Shown one piece after another: positions 16,911 through 25,435 of a DNA stretch of 37,462 nt; within the stretch, counting starts at the first letter, position 1, and each line of letters begins with the position of its first letter. Below the pieces are notes generated by a model. It was not told where the DNA came from. It searched no databases and worked only from the letters and a program-made list of their open reading frames with translations. The position numbers and the translations under genes are program-made. Source of the DNA: Enterococcus_I eurekensis (GTDB lineage Bacteria > Bacillota > Bacilli > Lactobacillales > Enterococcaceae); contig NZ_JBHSGT010000015.1 in NCBI RefSeq assembly GCF_042654605.1, positions 1 through 37,462 of the forward strand. The letters run 5' to 3'.

Positions 16911-17666
16911 ATGAATTCCGAACATTTACTACTAGAAACTTGCCTGCTGGCTGGGAAAATTATGATGGAAAGTGGTTCTGAAGTTTATCGAGTAGAAGAT
17001 ACGATGAACCGAATTGCCAATAGTTGTGGTCGAACCGACAGTGTGAGCTATGTTACGGCAACCGGTATTTTTATCAGTTTAAAAAACAGCCACCATACAC
17101 AAATTGAAAATGTTGGTGAACGTTCAAATAACTTAGAAAAAGTTGTCGCCGTGAATCAATTATCTCGTGATTTTGCAGCACATAAGATTACTTTGTCTGA
17201 ATTATGCACCGCTTTAAAAAAAGTTGATCAAAAAGTTCCCCAATTCCCTTTTTGGCTACAAATTGTTTGTGCCGGAATTACGAGTAGCACGTTAATGCTG
17301 ATTTTCAATGGGACTTGGATGGATTTTATCGCTACGTTCTTAATTGGCTGTCTTGGCTTTTTACTAAAGACGTATGCACATGACTTCTTAAAGGTCGCTT
17401 ATCTAGATTATTTTATTGCAGCATTTGGAATTGGCTTTTTTGCCATTCTAGCCGTCCATTGGCAATTGGCTTTTTCAGCTGACAATATTATTATTGGTTC
17501 TGTCATGCCACTTGTTCCGGGCGTTGCTATTACCAATTCTTTTCGTGATATTTTAGCGAGTCACATGATCAGCGGACTCGTACGTGGGACAGAAGCAATT
17601 ATCATCGCCATTGCAATTGGCGTTGGAATTGCGACAGCTCTGATTACTATGGGGGGAATTTTATAA
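16911..17666 (+). CDS. Threonine/serine exporter family, large subunit (ThrE/YjjP-like)
   Basis: A 251-residue membrane protein. The N-terminal 100 residues are the soluble DUF1212 part, with the conserved GSEVYRVEDTMNRIA stretch; five hydrophobic helices follow from about 115, including a conserved MPLVPGVAITNSFRD. This equals the N-terminal two-thirds of Corynebacterium ThrE, and YjjP of E. coli. Homologues export threonine/serine or, for YjjPB, dicarboxylates, so the cargo is uncertain. AAGGAG precedes the ATG by eight bases. The stop overlaps the ATG of the small subunit by one base (TAATG), so the two subunits are translationally coupled. Confidence 0.87.
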   Translation: MNSEHLLLETCLLAGKIMMESGSEVYRVEDTMNRIANSCGRTDSVSYVTATGIFISLKNSHHTQIENVGERSNNLEKVVAVNQLSRDFAAHKITLSELCTALKKVDQKVPQFPFWLQIVCAGITSSTLMLIFNGTWMDFIATFLIGCLGFLLKTYAHDFLKVAYLDYFIAAFGIGFFAILAVHWQLAFSADNIIIGSVMPLVPGVAITNSFRDILASHMISGLVRGTEAIIIAIAIGVGIATALITMGGIL

Positions 17667-18097
17667 TGTTACTCATTCATTTTTTATTTAGTTTTATGAG
17701 TACTGTCTCATTCGGTGTACTAACGAACGTCCCACGGAGAACGTTATTGGCGAGTGGTCTTATCGGCAGTCTTGGCTGGATGGTCTATTTTTTTATGCGT
17801 GAGGCAGATTACCCACTAGGTTTTTCAAATTTTATAGCAGCTTTTTTAATCGGTTGTCTGAGCATCTTTTTTTCACGCTTGAAGAAAATCCCTATGCTCG
17901 TTTTTATTGTTCCAAGTCTCGTTCCACTGGTGCCTGGAGGGCCCGCTTATCTAGCAGTTCGTGAAATCGTCATTGGCGATGGCGATAAAGGTCTTTACTA
18001 TATGTTGATTGTGGCCGTTACGGCTGGAGCAATAGCTGGTGGTTTTGTGATGACAACATTGGTTGAAAAAATCGTTGCTCGTTTTCAAAAAGTTTAA
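17666..18097 (+). CDS. Threonine/serine exporter family, small subunit (YjjB-like)
   Basis: A 143-residue membrane protein with about five helices, equal to the ThrE C-terminal part (DUF3815, YjjB-like). It repeats the VPSLVPLVPGGPAYLAVRE pattern seen as VPGVAITNSFRD in the larger subunit, reflecting the internal similarity of the two halves. It begins one base inside the stop codon of the large subunit and should act together with it as one transporter. The end is followed by only a weak TTTAATCA/TGATTAAA hairpin (18093-18120) with no T run. Confidence 0.86.
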   Translation: MLLIHFLFSFMSTVSFGVLTNVPRRTLLASGLIGSLGWMVYFFMREADYPLGFSNFIAAFLIGCLSIFFSRLKKIPMLVFIVPSLVPLVPGGPAYLAVREIVIGDGDKGLYYMLIVAVTAGAIAGGFVMTTLVEKIVARFQKV

Positions 18098-18134
18098 TCA
18101 AATTAATAAGAATGATTAAATCGGTCCTTAGACG

Positions 18135-18164
18135 TATGACTTTTGGAACACTAGCGGATATAAT
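18135..18164 (+). promoter_or_regulatory. Promoter of the TVP38/DedA-type gene
   Basis: TATGAC (18135-18140), an 18-base spacer and a consensus TATAAT (18159-18164) on the forward strand. The start would be near 18171. Confidence 0.6.
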
Positions 18165-18196
18165 ATCATCAAATGAAACAAAAAGGAGTTTTTATA

Positions 18197-18790
18197 ATGA
18201 GTACTGCAACTTCCAGACGGATTATTAATTTCATATCTTTGATTGGAATGGCCTTTTCGGTTGCTTTAACCGTCTATTTCTTTTCAATCGGACTCTTCGA
18301 CGATCTCAACGCTCTGCAAAGTATTGTTGGCGATAAAATAATATTAGGTCCTATTATCTTTATTTTAATCCAAATTTTACAAGTCGTTGTGCCCGTTATT
18401 CCTGGAGGCGTTTCTACAGCAGCGGGTGTCTTATTATTTGGTCCGGTAGCCGGGTTCTTCTATAACTATATCGGTATTGTGATTGGTTCCATTATCGTTT
18501 TCTTACTTGGTCGCCAATACGGTAAACCGTTTGTTTTAAGTTTAATTAATGAAAAAACGTATGATAAATACATTACTTGGTTCGATAACCAAGGACGTTT
18601 TAATAAGCTTTTTGCAATAGCAATCTTTTTCCCTTTTGCACCGGATGATGCACTTTGTTTAATTGCGGGCTTAACCAATATGTCTTTAAAAACTTTTTCT
18701 TGGATTATCCTACTAGGAAAACCAGCCTCCATTTTTGTTTATAGTATGGCGCTCGTCTACGGAACAAATCTTATTAGTCAATTTATATAA
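18197..18790 (+). CDS. TVP38/TMEM64 (SNARE-associated/VTT domain) membrane protein
   Basis: A 197-residue membrane protein of the TVP38/TMEM64, DedA-related class. Helix at about 9-32, then VVVPVIPGGVSTAAGVLLFGP, a GRQYG motif, and FFPFAPDDALCLIAGLTNMS, which are the conserved VTT-domain elements. Relatives are thought to move or scramble lipids or help maintain the proton motive force; the function here is unknown. The start at 18197 has AAGGAG eight bases upstream; an in-frame ATG eight codons earlier precedes that site and is rejected. A structured segment follows (18801-18860). Confidence 0.86.
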   Translation: MSTATSRRIINFISLIGMAFSVALTVYFFSIGLFDDLNALQSIVGDKIILGPIIFILIQILQVVVPVIPGGVSTAAGVLLFGPVAGFFYNYIGIVIGSIIVFLLGRQYGKPFVLSLINEKTYDKYITWFDNQGRFNKLFAIAIFFPFAPDDALCLIAGLTNMSLKTFSWIILLGKPASIFVYSMALVYGTNLISQFI

Positions 18791-18800
18791 AAGTCACATC

Positions 18801-18860
18801 GACCGTTAAACTGTCACCCACCTTGATAAAAGGTAGGTTGCAATTTAATGGTCTTTATTT
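18801..18860 (+). terminator. Two-part hairpin after the TVP38-type gene: terminator or attenuator
   Basis: GACCGTTAAA (18801-18810) can pair with TTTAATGGTC (18844-18853) with one G-U, enclosing a second stem ACC-ACCTT (18816-18824) with AAGGT-GGT (18830-18838). TTTATTT follows. It could end transcription after the upstream gene or act as a leader element for the YeiH-type gene. Confidence 0.5.
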
Positions 18861-18894
18861 AATAATAAGAGTATCAACTTTTGGAGGTGTATCA

Positions 18895-19899
18895 TTGAAT
18901 TTTTTAACACGTTACAAAAATACTATAGTACCAGGTCTACTATTGTCCATTCTAGTAGCCGCCTTGGCTAAGTTCTCCGCTATTTTTTTGCCACAATTAG
19001 GTGGGGCGACACTCGCTATTTTATTCGGAATTTTTCTAGGAAATACCGTTTTTAAGCAATCATTACTACAAAAAGGAACAAAGTTTGCCGAAAGTCGTTT
19101 ATTAGAAGTTTCTGTCGTTTTACTAGGAATGACCGTTACCTTTCAAACAATTGCTGAAATGGGGATTCGCGGATTACTTTATATTTTATTTATTATGACT
19201 GGTACGATTTTCTTCACTTATAAAATCGGTCAACGGATTGGTTTTAACCAAACAACTTCGTTACTAATGGCTGGCGGCAATGCTGTTTGTGGTTCTTCGG
19301 CGATTGCATCGATCGCCCCTGGTATTCATGCCAAAGAAGAAGAAAAAGGTCAAATCATTACTTTAGTTAATTTACTTGGGACGGTAATGATGTTAACTTT
19401 GCCCTTTATCGGTCGTGGACTTTTTGGTGATGATACTTTAGCAATCAGTGCGCTCCTCGGTGGTACGTTACAATCGGTTGGACAAGTAGTTGCCGGTGCT
19501 AGTTTACTGAGCGAAGAAATTGTCCAATATGCGATGCTGTTTAAAATTATGCGTATTATGTGTTTAGCGTTAGTCGTTTATTTTTTCACTAAAATTGCTG
19601 CACCTTCAACGACGGAACAAACCACAGCCACACAAAAAAAGAAATTCCCACTCCCATGGTATTTAGTCGGATTTTTAATTTTGTGTTGCTTAAATAGCCT
19701 ACTACCTATTCCAAGTTGGGTTTCAGAAAATGTTAAATTGATTAGTAACTGGCTAGAAACAACTGCTTTGGCTGCGATTGGCTTACGCTTAGATTTGATG
19801 CGTTTCTTACAAGAAGGGCCACGATTTATTTTATATGGAACTTCCGTCGGTCTCTTCCAAACAATAGCTGCACTTATTTTAATTTTCATCTTATTCTAA
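18895..19899 (+). CDS. YeiH-type putative sulfate exporter family permease (UPF0324)
   Basis: A 334-residue membrane protein of about ten helices. MAGGNAVCGSSAIASIAP is the signature of the YeiH/UPF0324 family, whose members are annotated as putative sulfate or sulfonate exporters; direct evidence is thin. The start is taken as TTG at 18895 because GGAGGT lies six bases before it; the frame extends upstream to 18823, but that part has no ribosome site and would cross the hairpin. No dedicated promoter was clear, so read-through from the upstream gene is possible. It converges on pgi. Confidence 0.82.
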   Translation: MNFLTRYKNTIVPGLLLSILVAALAKFSAIFLPQLGGATLAILFGIFLGNTVFKQSLLQKGTKFAESRLLEVSVVLLGMTVTFQTIAEMGIRGLLYILFIMTGTIFFTYKIGQRIGFNQTTSLLMAGGNAVCGSSAIASIAPGIHAKEEEKGQIITLVNLLGTVMMLTLPFIGRGLFGDDTLAISALLGGTLQSVGQVVAGASLLSEEIVQYAMLFKIMRIMCLALVVYFFTKIAAPSTTEQTTATQKKKFPLPWYLVGFLILCCLNSLLPIPSWVSENVKLISNWLETTALAAIGLRLDLMRFLQEGPRFILYGTSVGLFQTIAALILIFILF

Positions 19900-19903
19900 A
19901 CCA

Positions 19904-19953
19904 AAAATCACCTTTCTTCATTCACTATTATAGTAAATGAGAAAGGTGATTTT
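19904..19953. terminator. Bidirectional terminator between YeiH-type gene and pgi
   Basis: AAAATCACCTTTCT (from 19904) pairs with AGAAAGGTGATTTT (to 19953), with further CATT/AATG pairing inside. A and T runs flank it on both sides. Confidence 0.88.
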
Positions 19954-19962
19954 ATTTATGAT

Positions 19963-21309
19963 TTATAGGCGTTCATTTAATTCTTTTGCTAACTCTTCAA
20001 AACCTGGTTTGCCAAGTAAGGCGAACATATTTTTCTTGTATTCTTCTACTCCTGGTTGGTCAAATGGGTTAACACCATTTAAGTAACCTGAAATACCTAC
20101 GGCAATTTCAAAGAAGTAGACTAAGTAACCTAATGTATAAGCATCCATTTTAGGTAATTTCACTAAGAAGTTTGGTACATCGCCATCAGTATGCGCAAGT
20201 AATGTTCCTTCAAAAGCTTTTGTGTTAACGAAATCAACATCTTTACCTTCTAAGTAACCTAAACCATCAAGATCTGTATCTTGTAATGGAATTGAAACAG
20301 ATTTACGAGGATTCTCTACTTTTAAGACTGTTTCAAAGACGTTACGTGTACCGTCTTGAATTGTTTGACCTACTGAATGTAAATCTGTTGAGAAGTTCGC
20401 ACTTGAAGGATAAATTCCTTTTTGGTCTTTTCCTTCAGATTCACCAAATAATTGTTTCCACCATTCGGAGAAATATTGCATGCCAGGTTCGTAGTTAACT
20501 AAGATTTCAATCGCTTTACCTTTACGGTATAAAATATTACGTAAAGCAGCGTATTGGTATGCTTGGTTTTGTGTTAAATCAGGATTTGAGTATTCTGCTT
20601 GGGCATCTGCTGCACCTGACATTAAAGCGTCGATATCTGCACCGCTTACCGCAATTGGTAATAAACCTACAGGTGTTAAGACAGTAAAACGACCGCCAAC
20701 ATCATCGGGAATGACAAAAGTTTCCCAGTTTGCTGCATCCGCTTCAACTTTAACGGCACCTTTTTCACGGTCTGTTGTCGCATAAATACGTTTGTTTGCT
20801 TCTTCTTGACCATATTTTTTAATTAATAATTCTTTGAAGACACGAAAAGCAATCGCAGGCTCTGTTGTTGTTCCTGATTTTGAGATTACGTTAACAGAGA
20901 AATCACGGTCGCCAATCAACTCAATTAAATCAGCTAAATAAGTTGATGAAATTGAATTTCCAGCAAATACGATTTGCGGTGTTTTACGGGCTTCTTTTGG
21001 TAAAACGTTATAGAATGAGTGTTGTAAGAATTCAATTGCTGCACGTGCACCCAAGTATGAACCACCAATACCAATAACAACTAATACTTCTGAATCAGAT
21101 TGGATTTTCTCAGCTGCTGCTTTAACACGAGCAAATTCTTCTTTGTCATAATTTGTTGGTAAGTCAATCCAGCCAACAAAGTCATTTCCCGGGCCTGTTT
21201 TTTCACGTAATGCTTTATCAGCAGCGGTTACTTGTGTTTGCATGTATGCTAACTCGTGGTCTCTAATAAATGATGAAACTTTTGAATAATCAAATTTAAT
21301 ATGTGACAT
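19963..21309 (-). CDS. pgi: Glucose-6-phosphate isomerase
   Basis: Interconverts glucose 6-phosphate and fructose 6-phosphate at the top of glycolysis. 448 residues, the usual size in lactic acid bacteria. Visible: VIGIGGSYLGARA (sugar-phosphate site), VISKSGTTTEPA, catalytic Glu in the GESEGKDQKGIYP stretch, and His in TDLHSVGQTIQDG. The start at 21309 (MSHIKFDYSK) has GAGGGAG upstream; a frame five codons longer is not conserved. It lies 80 bases after gdhA on the same strand with only a weak hairpin between, so partial co-transcription is possible. Confidence 0.97.
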   Translation of the reverse strand: MSHIKFDYSKVSSFIRDHELAYMQTQVTAADKALREKTGPGNDFVGWIDLPTNYDKEEFARVKAAAEKIQSDSEVLVVIGIGGSYLGARAAIEFLQHSFYNVLPKEARKTPQIVFAGNSISSTYLADLIELIGDRDFSVNVISKSGTTTEPAIAFRVFKELLIKKYGQEEANKRIYATTDREKGAVKVEADAANWETFVIPDDVGGRFTVLTPVGLLPIAVSGADIDALMSGAADAQAEYSNPDLTQNQAYQYAALRNILYRKGKAIEILVNYEPGMQYFSEWWKQLFGESEGKDQKGIYPSSANFSTDLHSVGQTIQDGTRNVFETVLKVENPRKSVSIPLQDTDLDGLGYLEGKDVDFVNTKAFEGTLLAHTDGDVPNFLVKLPKMDAYTLGYLVYFFEIAVGISGYLNGVNPFDQPGVEEYKKNMFALLGKPGFEELAKELNERL

Positions 21310-21389
21310 GATTATCTCCCTCATTTTTTTATTTTTTCACTACACTACTACTTTACTTTTTTTAAACAAATTTATCAAGTCTAACTTGA

Positions 21390-22736
21390 CTAGACAAGAC
21401 CTTGAATTAGCATCGCTTCTGCGACTCTTGCAAAGCCAGCAATATTTGCTCCCAACATCAAATTATCTTTTGCACCGTGCTCAATTGCTGTATCGCGACA
21501 ATTCTGATAAATATGTTTCATAATTCCATCAAGGCGTTCATCTACTTCTTCGGTTTCCCACTGTAAACGTTGAGAGTTTTGACTCATTTCTAAAGCTGAG
21601 ACAGCAACTCCACCTGCATTGGCTGCTTTTCCTGGACAGTAGTAAACGCCTGCTTCTACAAAACAATCAGCAGCTTCTAATGAACTTGGCATATTCGCCC
21701 CTTCAGCAACTACTCGAATACCATTCGCTACTAGACGTTTAGCAGAATCAAGATTAATTTCATTTTGTGTTGCACATGGGAAAGCCAGCTCAGCCTCGAC
21801 ATCAAAATTCCAAACAGAACCTTCAATGTATTGGGCATTCGGACGGACTTTCACATATTCAGTTAAACGTTCACGCCGAACTTCTTTAATCTCTTTTAAT
21901 AGTTCCAAATCAATACCTGCTTTATCGTAAATAAAACCATTTGAATCCGAGCAAGTAACGGGTTTGGCACCTAATTGATAAAGTTTTTCAATACAGTAAA
22001 TTGCCACGTTTCCACTACCAGAGACAATTGCCTTTTTATTTTCTAACGTTTCTGATAGATCCGCTAATAAATGCTTAGCAAAATAAACAGCTCCATAACC
22101 AGTCGCTTCTTTACGACCTTGGCTGCCCCAAAATTCAAGTGGTTTCCCCGTTAAAACACCTGCATCATATTGTTTAATCCGTTTATACGTCCCAAATAAA
22201 TAACCAATCTCACGTTTACCAACACCGATGTCTCCAGCTGGAATATCTTGGTTTGGTCCAATGTATTTGGCTAATTCAGTCATAAAGCTTTGACAAAAAT
22301 GCATAATTTCAGCATCTGACTTACCTTTAGGATCAAAGTCACTGCCACCTTTACCGCCACCAATCGGTAACCCAGTTAAAGCATTTTTAAAAATTTGCTC
22401 AAAAGCCAAGAATTTTAAGACACTTAAATTTACAGAAGGGTGAAAACGTAGGCCACCTTTATATGGACCTAAAGCCGAGTTAAATTGAATTCGGTAACCA
22501 CGATTCACTTGCCAATTGCCATTATCATCCATCCACGGTACGCGGAATTGAATGACGCGCTCAGGTTCGGTAATCAAAGATAAGATGTTATGTTCTTGAT
22601 ATTCCGGATGATTTTCTAGAAAAGGAATGATAGTTGGCAAAAATTCGTCAATCGCCTGTAAAAATTCTGGTTCATGGTTACTTCTTTGATGAATTTTTTC
22701 TTGTACTTTTTTAGCGTATTCTGATGCATTTGTCAT
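21390..22736 (-). CDS. gdhA: NADP-specific glutamate dehydrogenase
   Basis: Reversible reductive amination of 2-oxoglutarate to glutamate, normally ammonium assimilation with NADPH. The 448-residue length and the motifs GPYKGGLRFHPSVN, PIGGGKGGSDFDPKGKS and GPNQDIPAGDIGVG are those of the hexameric NADP-type enzyme. The nucleotide-binding motif VSGSGNVAIY follows, and the C-terminus shows SALEMSQNSQRL. The start at 22736 has GGAGGG six bases upstream; a frame five codons longer begins within that site. It is divergent from the flavoprotein gene with 124 AT-rich bases between. Confidence 0.96.
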   Translation of the reverse strand: MTNASEYAKKVQEKIHQRSNHEPEFLQAIDEFLPTIIPFLENHPEYQEHNILSLITEPERVIQFRVPWMDDNGNWQVNRGYRIQFNSALGPYKGGLRFHPSVNLSVLKFLAFEQIFKNALTGLPIGGGKGGSDFDPKGKSDAEIMHFCQSFMTELAKYIGPNQDIPAGDIGVGKREIGYLFGTYKRIKQYDAGVLTGKPLEFWGSQGRKEATGYGAVYFAKHLLADLSETLENKKAIVSGSGNVAIYCIEKLYQLGAKPVTCSDSNGFIYDKAGIDLELLKEIKEVRRERLTEYVKVRPNAQYIEGSVWNFDVEAELAFPCATQNEINLDSAKRLVANGIRVVAEGANMPSSLEAADCFVEAGVYYCPGKAANAGGVAVSALEMSQNSQRLQWETEEVDERLDGIMKHIYQNCRDTAIEHGAKDNLMLGANIAGFARVAEAMLIQGLV

Positions 22737-22860
22737 GAAAATCCCTCCCATATTTGGTAGTATGATTTTATCAGATAATTAGAAAATTTTCATTAATTTG
22801 ACTGTAAATAATTATAATTTTCAAAAAATTTTCTATAAATCGAATGATTGGAGTGTAATA

Positions 22861-24126
22861 ATGGATAAAAATTATGATGTAATCGTCGTCGGCGGTGGGA
22901 CAAGTGGCATGATGGCCGCGATTGCCGCAGCCGAAAAAGGTAGCAGAGTTTTGATGATTGAAAAAAACAAACGCTTTGGTAAAAAATTACTGATGACCGG
23001 GGGCGGCCGATGTAACGTCACGAATAATCGTGATGTCGATGATTTAATTCGTCACATCCCAGGGAATGGGAAATTTCTATACAGTACTTTTTCACAATTT
23101 AATAATTTTGATGTCATGGCCTTTTTTGAAGAAAATGGCGTTGCATTAAAAGAAGAAGATCACGGACGAATGTTCCCCGTTACGAATAAATCAGCAACAA
23201 TTGTTGGTGCTTTAGTTGAACGAATGCGTGCTTTAAATGTTGAGTTTGCAATGAATACCGTTGTCACGAAACTGATTCACGACGGCAATCAAATGTCCGG
23301 TGTCAAAACCGAAACCGGTGATTTCCAAGCCCCTTGCGTCGTTTTAACAACTGGAGGGCGGACTTACCCTTCCACTGGTGCAACTGGCGATGGTTACCGT
23401 CTAGCCAAACAAGTTGGGCATCATATCACGCCTTTATATGCGACCGAGTCTGCTTTATTTTCAAACGAGGCCTTTATTACCGATAAAACGCTACAAGGGA
23501 TTTCCTTACGGGATATTTTACTAACGATTCAAAATGACAAAGGAAAAGTTGTAACTGAACATAAAATGGATTTACTCTTTACCCATTTTGGTATTTCAGG
23601 TCCCGCTGCTTTACGATGTTCCTCATTCGTCAACCAATTACTTGAAACACAAGATGAAGTCGCTGCTATTTTAGACTGTTTCCCCGACCTATCAGCCGAT
23701 GAATTATCTAAAAAATTAGAAACAGCCTTAGCTGATACGAAAAAAACGGTTAAGAACGCTTTAAGCTCCTTCTTACCTGAACGGATGATGACTTTTTATC
23801 TTGAACGCTTAGGAATTAGTGAACTCCCAAGTAATCAACTAACTGACGACCAAAAGCAAGCATTGGTTGCTATTTTGAAACATTTTACCATTAAAGTATT
23901 CAAAACGTTCCCCATTGAAAAATCATTTGTAACTGGGGGCGGAGTTGAATTAACTGAAATTAATCCTAAAACGATGGAAAGTAAAAAAATGCCCGGCCTC
24001 TTTTTCGGTGGGGAATTAATTGATATCAATGGTTACACGGGTGGTTTTAATATTACTGCTGCCTTTTGTACTGGACATAGTGCCGGTGCTCATGCAGCTG
24101 AAATTGCTAGCTACTTCTCCTATTAG
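22861..24126 (+). CDS. BaiN/RdsA-like NAD(P)/FAD-dependent oxidoreductase (HI0933 family)
   Basis: A 421-residue flavoprotein. It opens with the dinucleotide-binding motif VIVVGGGTSGMMAAIAAAE, followed by KKLLMTGGGRCNVTN, TTGGRTYPSTGATGDGY and the closing FFGGELIDINGYTGGFNI, all hallmarks of the HI0933/YhiN family. E. coli YhiN has been reported as RdsA, which reduces a uridine of 23S rRNA to dihydrouridine; a similar role here is an inference. The start at 22861 follows TTGGAGTG; the frame extends 21 codons upstream without a ribosome site. It is a single-gene unit convergent with ebsC. Confidence 0.88.
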   Translation: MDKNYDVIVVGGGTSGMMAAIAAAEKGSRVLMIEKNKRFGKKLLMTGGGRCNVTNNRDVDDLIRHIPGNGKFLYSTFSQFNNFDVMAFFEENGVALKEEDHGRMFPVTNKSATIVGALVERMRALNVEFAMNTVVTKLIHDGNQMSGVKTETGDFQAPCVVLTTGGRTYPSTGATGDGYRLAKQVGHHITPLYATESALFSNEAFITDKTLQGISLRDILLTIQNDKGKVVTEHKMDLLFTHFGISGPAALRCSSFVNQLLETQDEVAAILDCFPDLSADELSKKLETALADTKKTVKNALSSFLPERMMTFYLERLGISELPSNQLTDDQKQALVAILKHFTIKVFKTFPIEKSFVTGGGVELTEINPKTMESKKMPGLFFGGELIDINGYTGGFNITAAFCTGHSAGAHAAEIASYFSY

Positions 24127-24141
24127 TCTTACACATATAAG

Positions 24142-24182
24142 AAAAAGTTAGGCACCTCTGACAAGAGATTCCTAACTTTTTT
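24142..24182. terminator. Bidirectional terminator between flavoprotein gene and ebsC
   Basis: AAAAAGTTAGG (24142-24152) pairs with CCTAACTTTTT (24171-24181), with an inner CCTCT/AGAG step. The stop codon of ebsC lies inside the right arm. Confidence 0.86.
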
Positions 24183-24669
24183 GATTGGCAATCGCTACAA
24201 GCTGTGCTTTTGTCACTTTAACCAAATCGAGCGGCGCTACTTCCATTTGTAAGCCTCTACGGCCAGCCGAAACAATGATCGTTTTAAAATCTGAAGCGGA
24301 GTTATCTAAAAATGTCGGGAATAATTTTTTCATGCCGACCGGCGAACAACCTCCACGAATATAACCTGTCGTGACTTCTAGCTCACTCAAGTTCAACATT
24401 TCGACACGTTTATTCCCACTGGCTTTCGCCAGCTTCTTGAGATCTAACGTACGATCACTCGGAATCACCGCAACAATTACTCCACTGACATTGCCAACTG
24501 CCACGAGTGTTTTAAAAATTTGAGCAGGATTTTTGGTCACTAATTGTTCCGTTACCGCCTCAGCTCCTAAATGGTCTTCGCTCCACTCATAATGATGTTC
24601 AAGATAAGAAATTTTTTGTTGTTCTAACTTTCTTAAAGCATTGGTCTTATTTTCTTTCTTTTTGGCCAT
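24172..24669 (-). CDS. ebsC: Cys-tRNA(Pro) deacylase, YbaK/EbsC family
   Basis: A 165-residue member of the YbaK/ProX editing family, which clears mischarged Cys-tRNA(Pro) after prolyl-tRNA synthetase errors. The fold is marked by Lys in QIFKTLV, IPSDRTLDLKKLAKASG, the YIRGGCSPVGMKK loop and SAGRRGLQMEVAP. EbsC is the name used in E. faecalis. The ATG at 24669 follows AAGAAG at a distance of about nine bases. It is the last gene of a probable rRNA-methyltransferase-aroD-ebsC operon, with gaps of 15 and 16 bases. Confidence 0.93.
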   Translation of the reverse strand: MAKKKENKTNALRKLEQQKISYLEHHYEWSEDHLGAEAVTEQLVTKNPAQIFKTLVAVGNVSGVIVAVIPSDRTLDLKKLAKASGNKRVEMLNLSELEVTTGYIRGGCSPVGMKKLFPTFLDNSASDFKTIIVSAGRRGLQMEVAPLDLVKVTKAQLVAIANQKS

Positions 24670-24685
24670 TTTAATCGGCTTCTTT

Positions 24686-25420
24686 CTATGCTAAGTTTTC
24701 AATCATCTGCGTTAATTCAGTCACTGGGATTTGACCTGGTGCTGAAACTTCACCAATTGCACCGAAGGTTAACACCGAACCGGTCACTCCCGCACTGATA
24801 CGGCTGATTTTACCTAAATTCCCCATTGAAATAATCGCTAAAGGTAATTGATAAAAACCGCGTGCTTTTGTCACCAGTCCCATAATCCGAAGAACATCTT
24901 GCAATGTTTGTGGCATCGCAGCAATTTTTCCAATATCAGCACCAAATTGATGCATCACACCAATCCGGAAAATTAACGTCGCATCATCGGGTGTTTTTTC
25001 AAAGTCATGATTGCTTAGGATTACTTTTACGCCTTCTTTTTTGATTTCTTGAATAAATTGTCGACCTAAAAATTCAACACGCGCAAGTTCAATATCAATT
25101 AAATCAATCTGTTTTGATTGTGCTATTGTTAAACAAAGTTCTTTATAGCGAGGAAGGCTAATCTCTGCTTCGCCGCCTTCTTCGAGTGTTCGGAATGTAA
25201 AAAGTAATTGTTTTTCACCTAATTCTTCTTTTAACGCTGGTAAAACTTCAATGACTTTTTCAAAATCATCTCGGTCGTCATAATAATCAATCCGCCACTC
25301 CGCAATATTTGCTGTAGAATCGGCAATTAATTTCGCTTGTGCCAATAACGAATCTTTATCTGTAGCAGTTAAGGAAACACAAATTTTTAATCCATGATTT
25401 ATTAAGTTCTCTTTTTCCAT
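24686..25420 (-). CDS. aroD: 3-dehydroquinate dehydratase, type I
   Basis: Third step of the shikimate pathway: dehydration of 3-dehydroquinate to 3-dehydroshikimate through a lysine Schiff base. The 244-residue protein shows EWRIDYY (41-47), FTFRTLEEGG, catalytic His138 in LSNHDFEKTP and the Schiff-base Lys165 in GADIGKIAAMP, then SMGNLGKISRISAG and the C-terminal SAPGQIP. AGGAG precedes the ATG by about ten bases. It sits between ebsC and an rRNA methyltransferase gene instead of with other aro genes; no other shikimate gene is in the window. Confidence 0.95.
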   Translation of the reverse strand: MEKENLINHGLKICVSLTATDKDSLLAQAKLIADSTANIAEWRIDYYDDRDDFEKVIEVLPALKEELGEKQLLFTFRTLEEGGEAEISLPRYKELCLTIAQSKQIDLIDIELARVEFLGRQFIQEIKKEGVKVILSNHDFEKTPDDATLIFRIGVMHQFGADIGKIAAMPQTLQDVLRIMGLVTKARGFYQLPLAIISMGNLGKISRISAGVTGSVLTFGAIGEVSAPGQIPVTELTQMIENLA

Positions 25421-25435
25421 CCACGAACGCTCCTT

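Noticed and set aside
18093..18120. TTTAATCA/TGATTAAA hairpin after the YjjB-type gene
   Set aside because: The stem is entirely A/T except one pair per arm and no T run follows, so a terminator is not supported.
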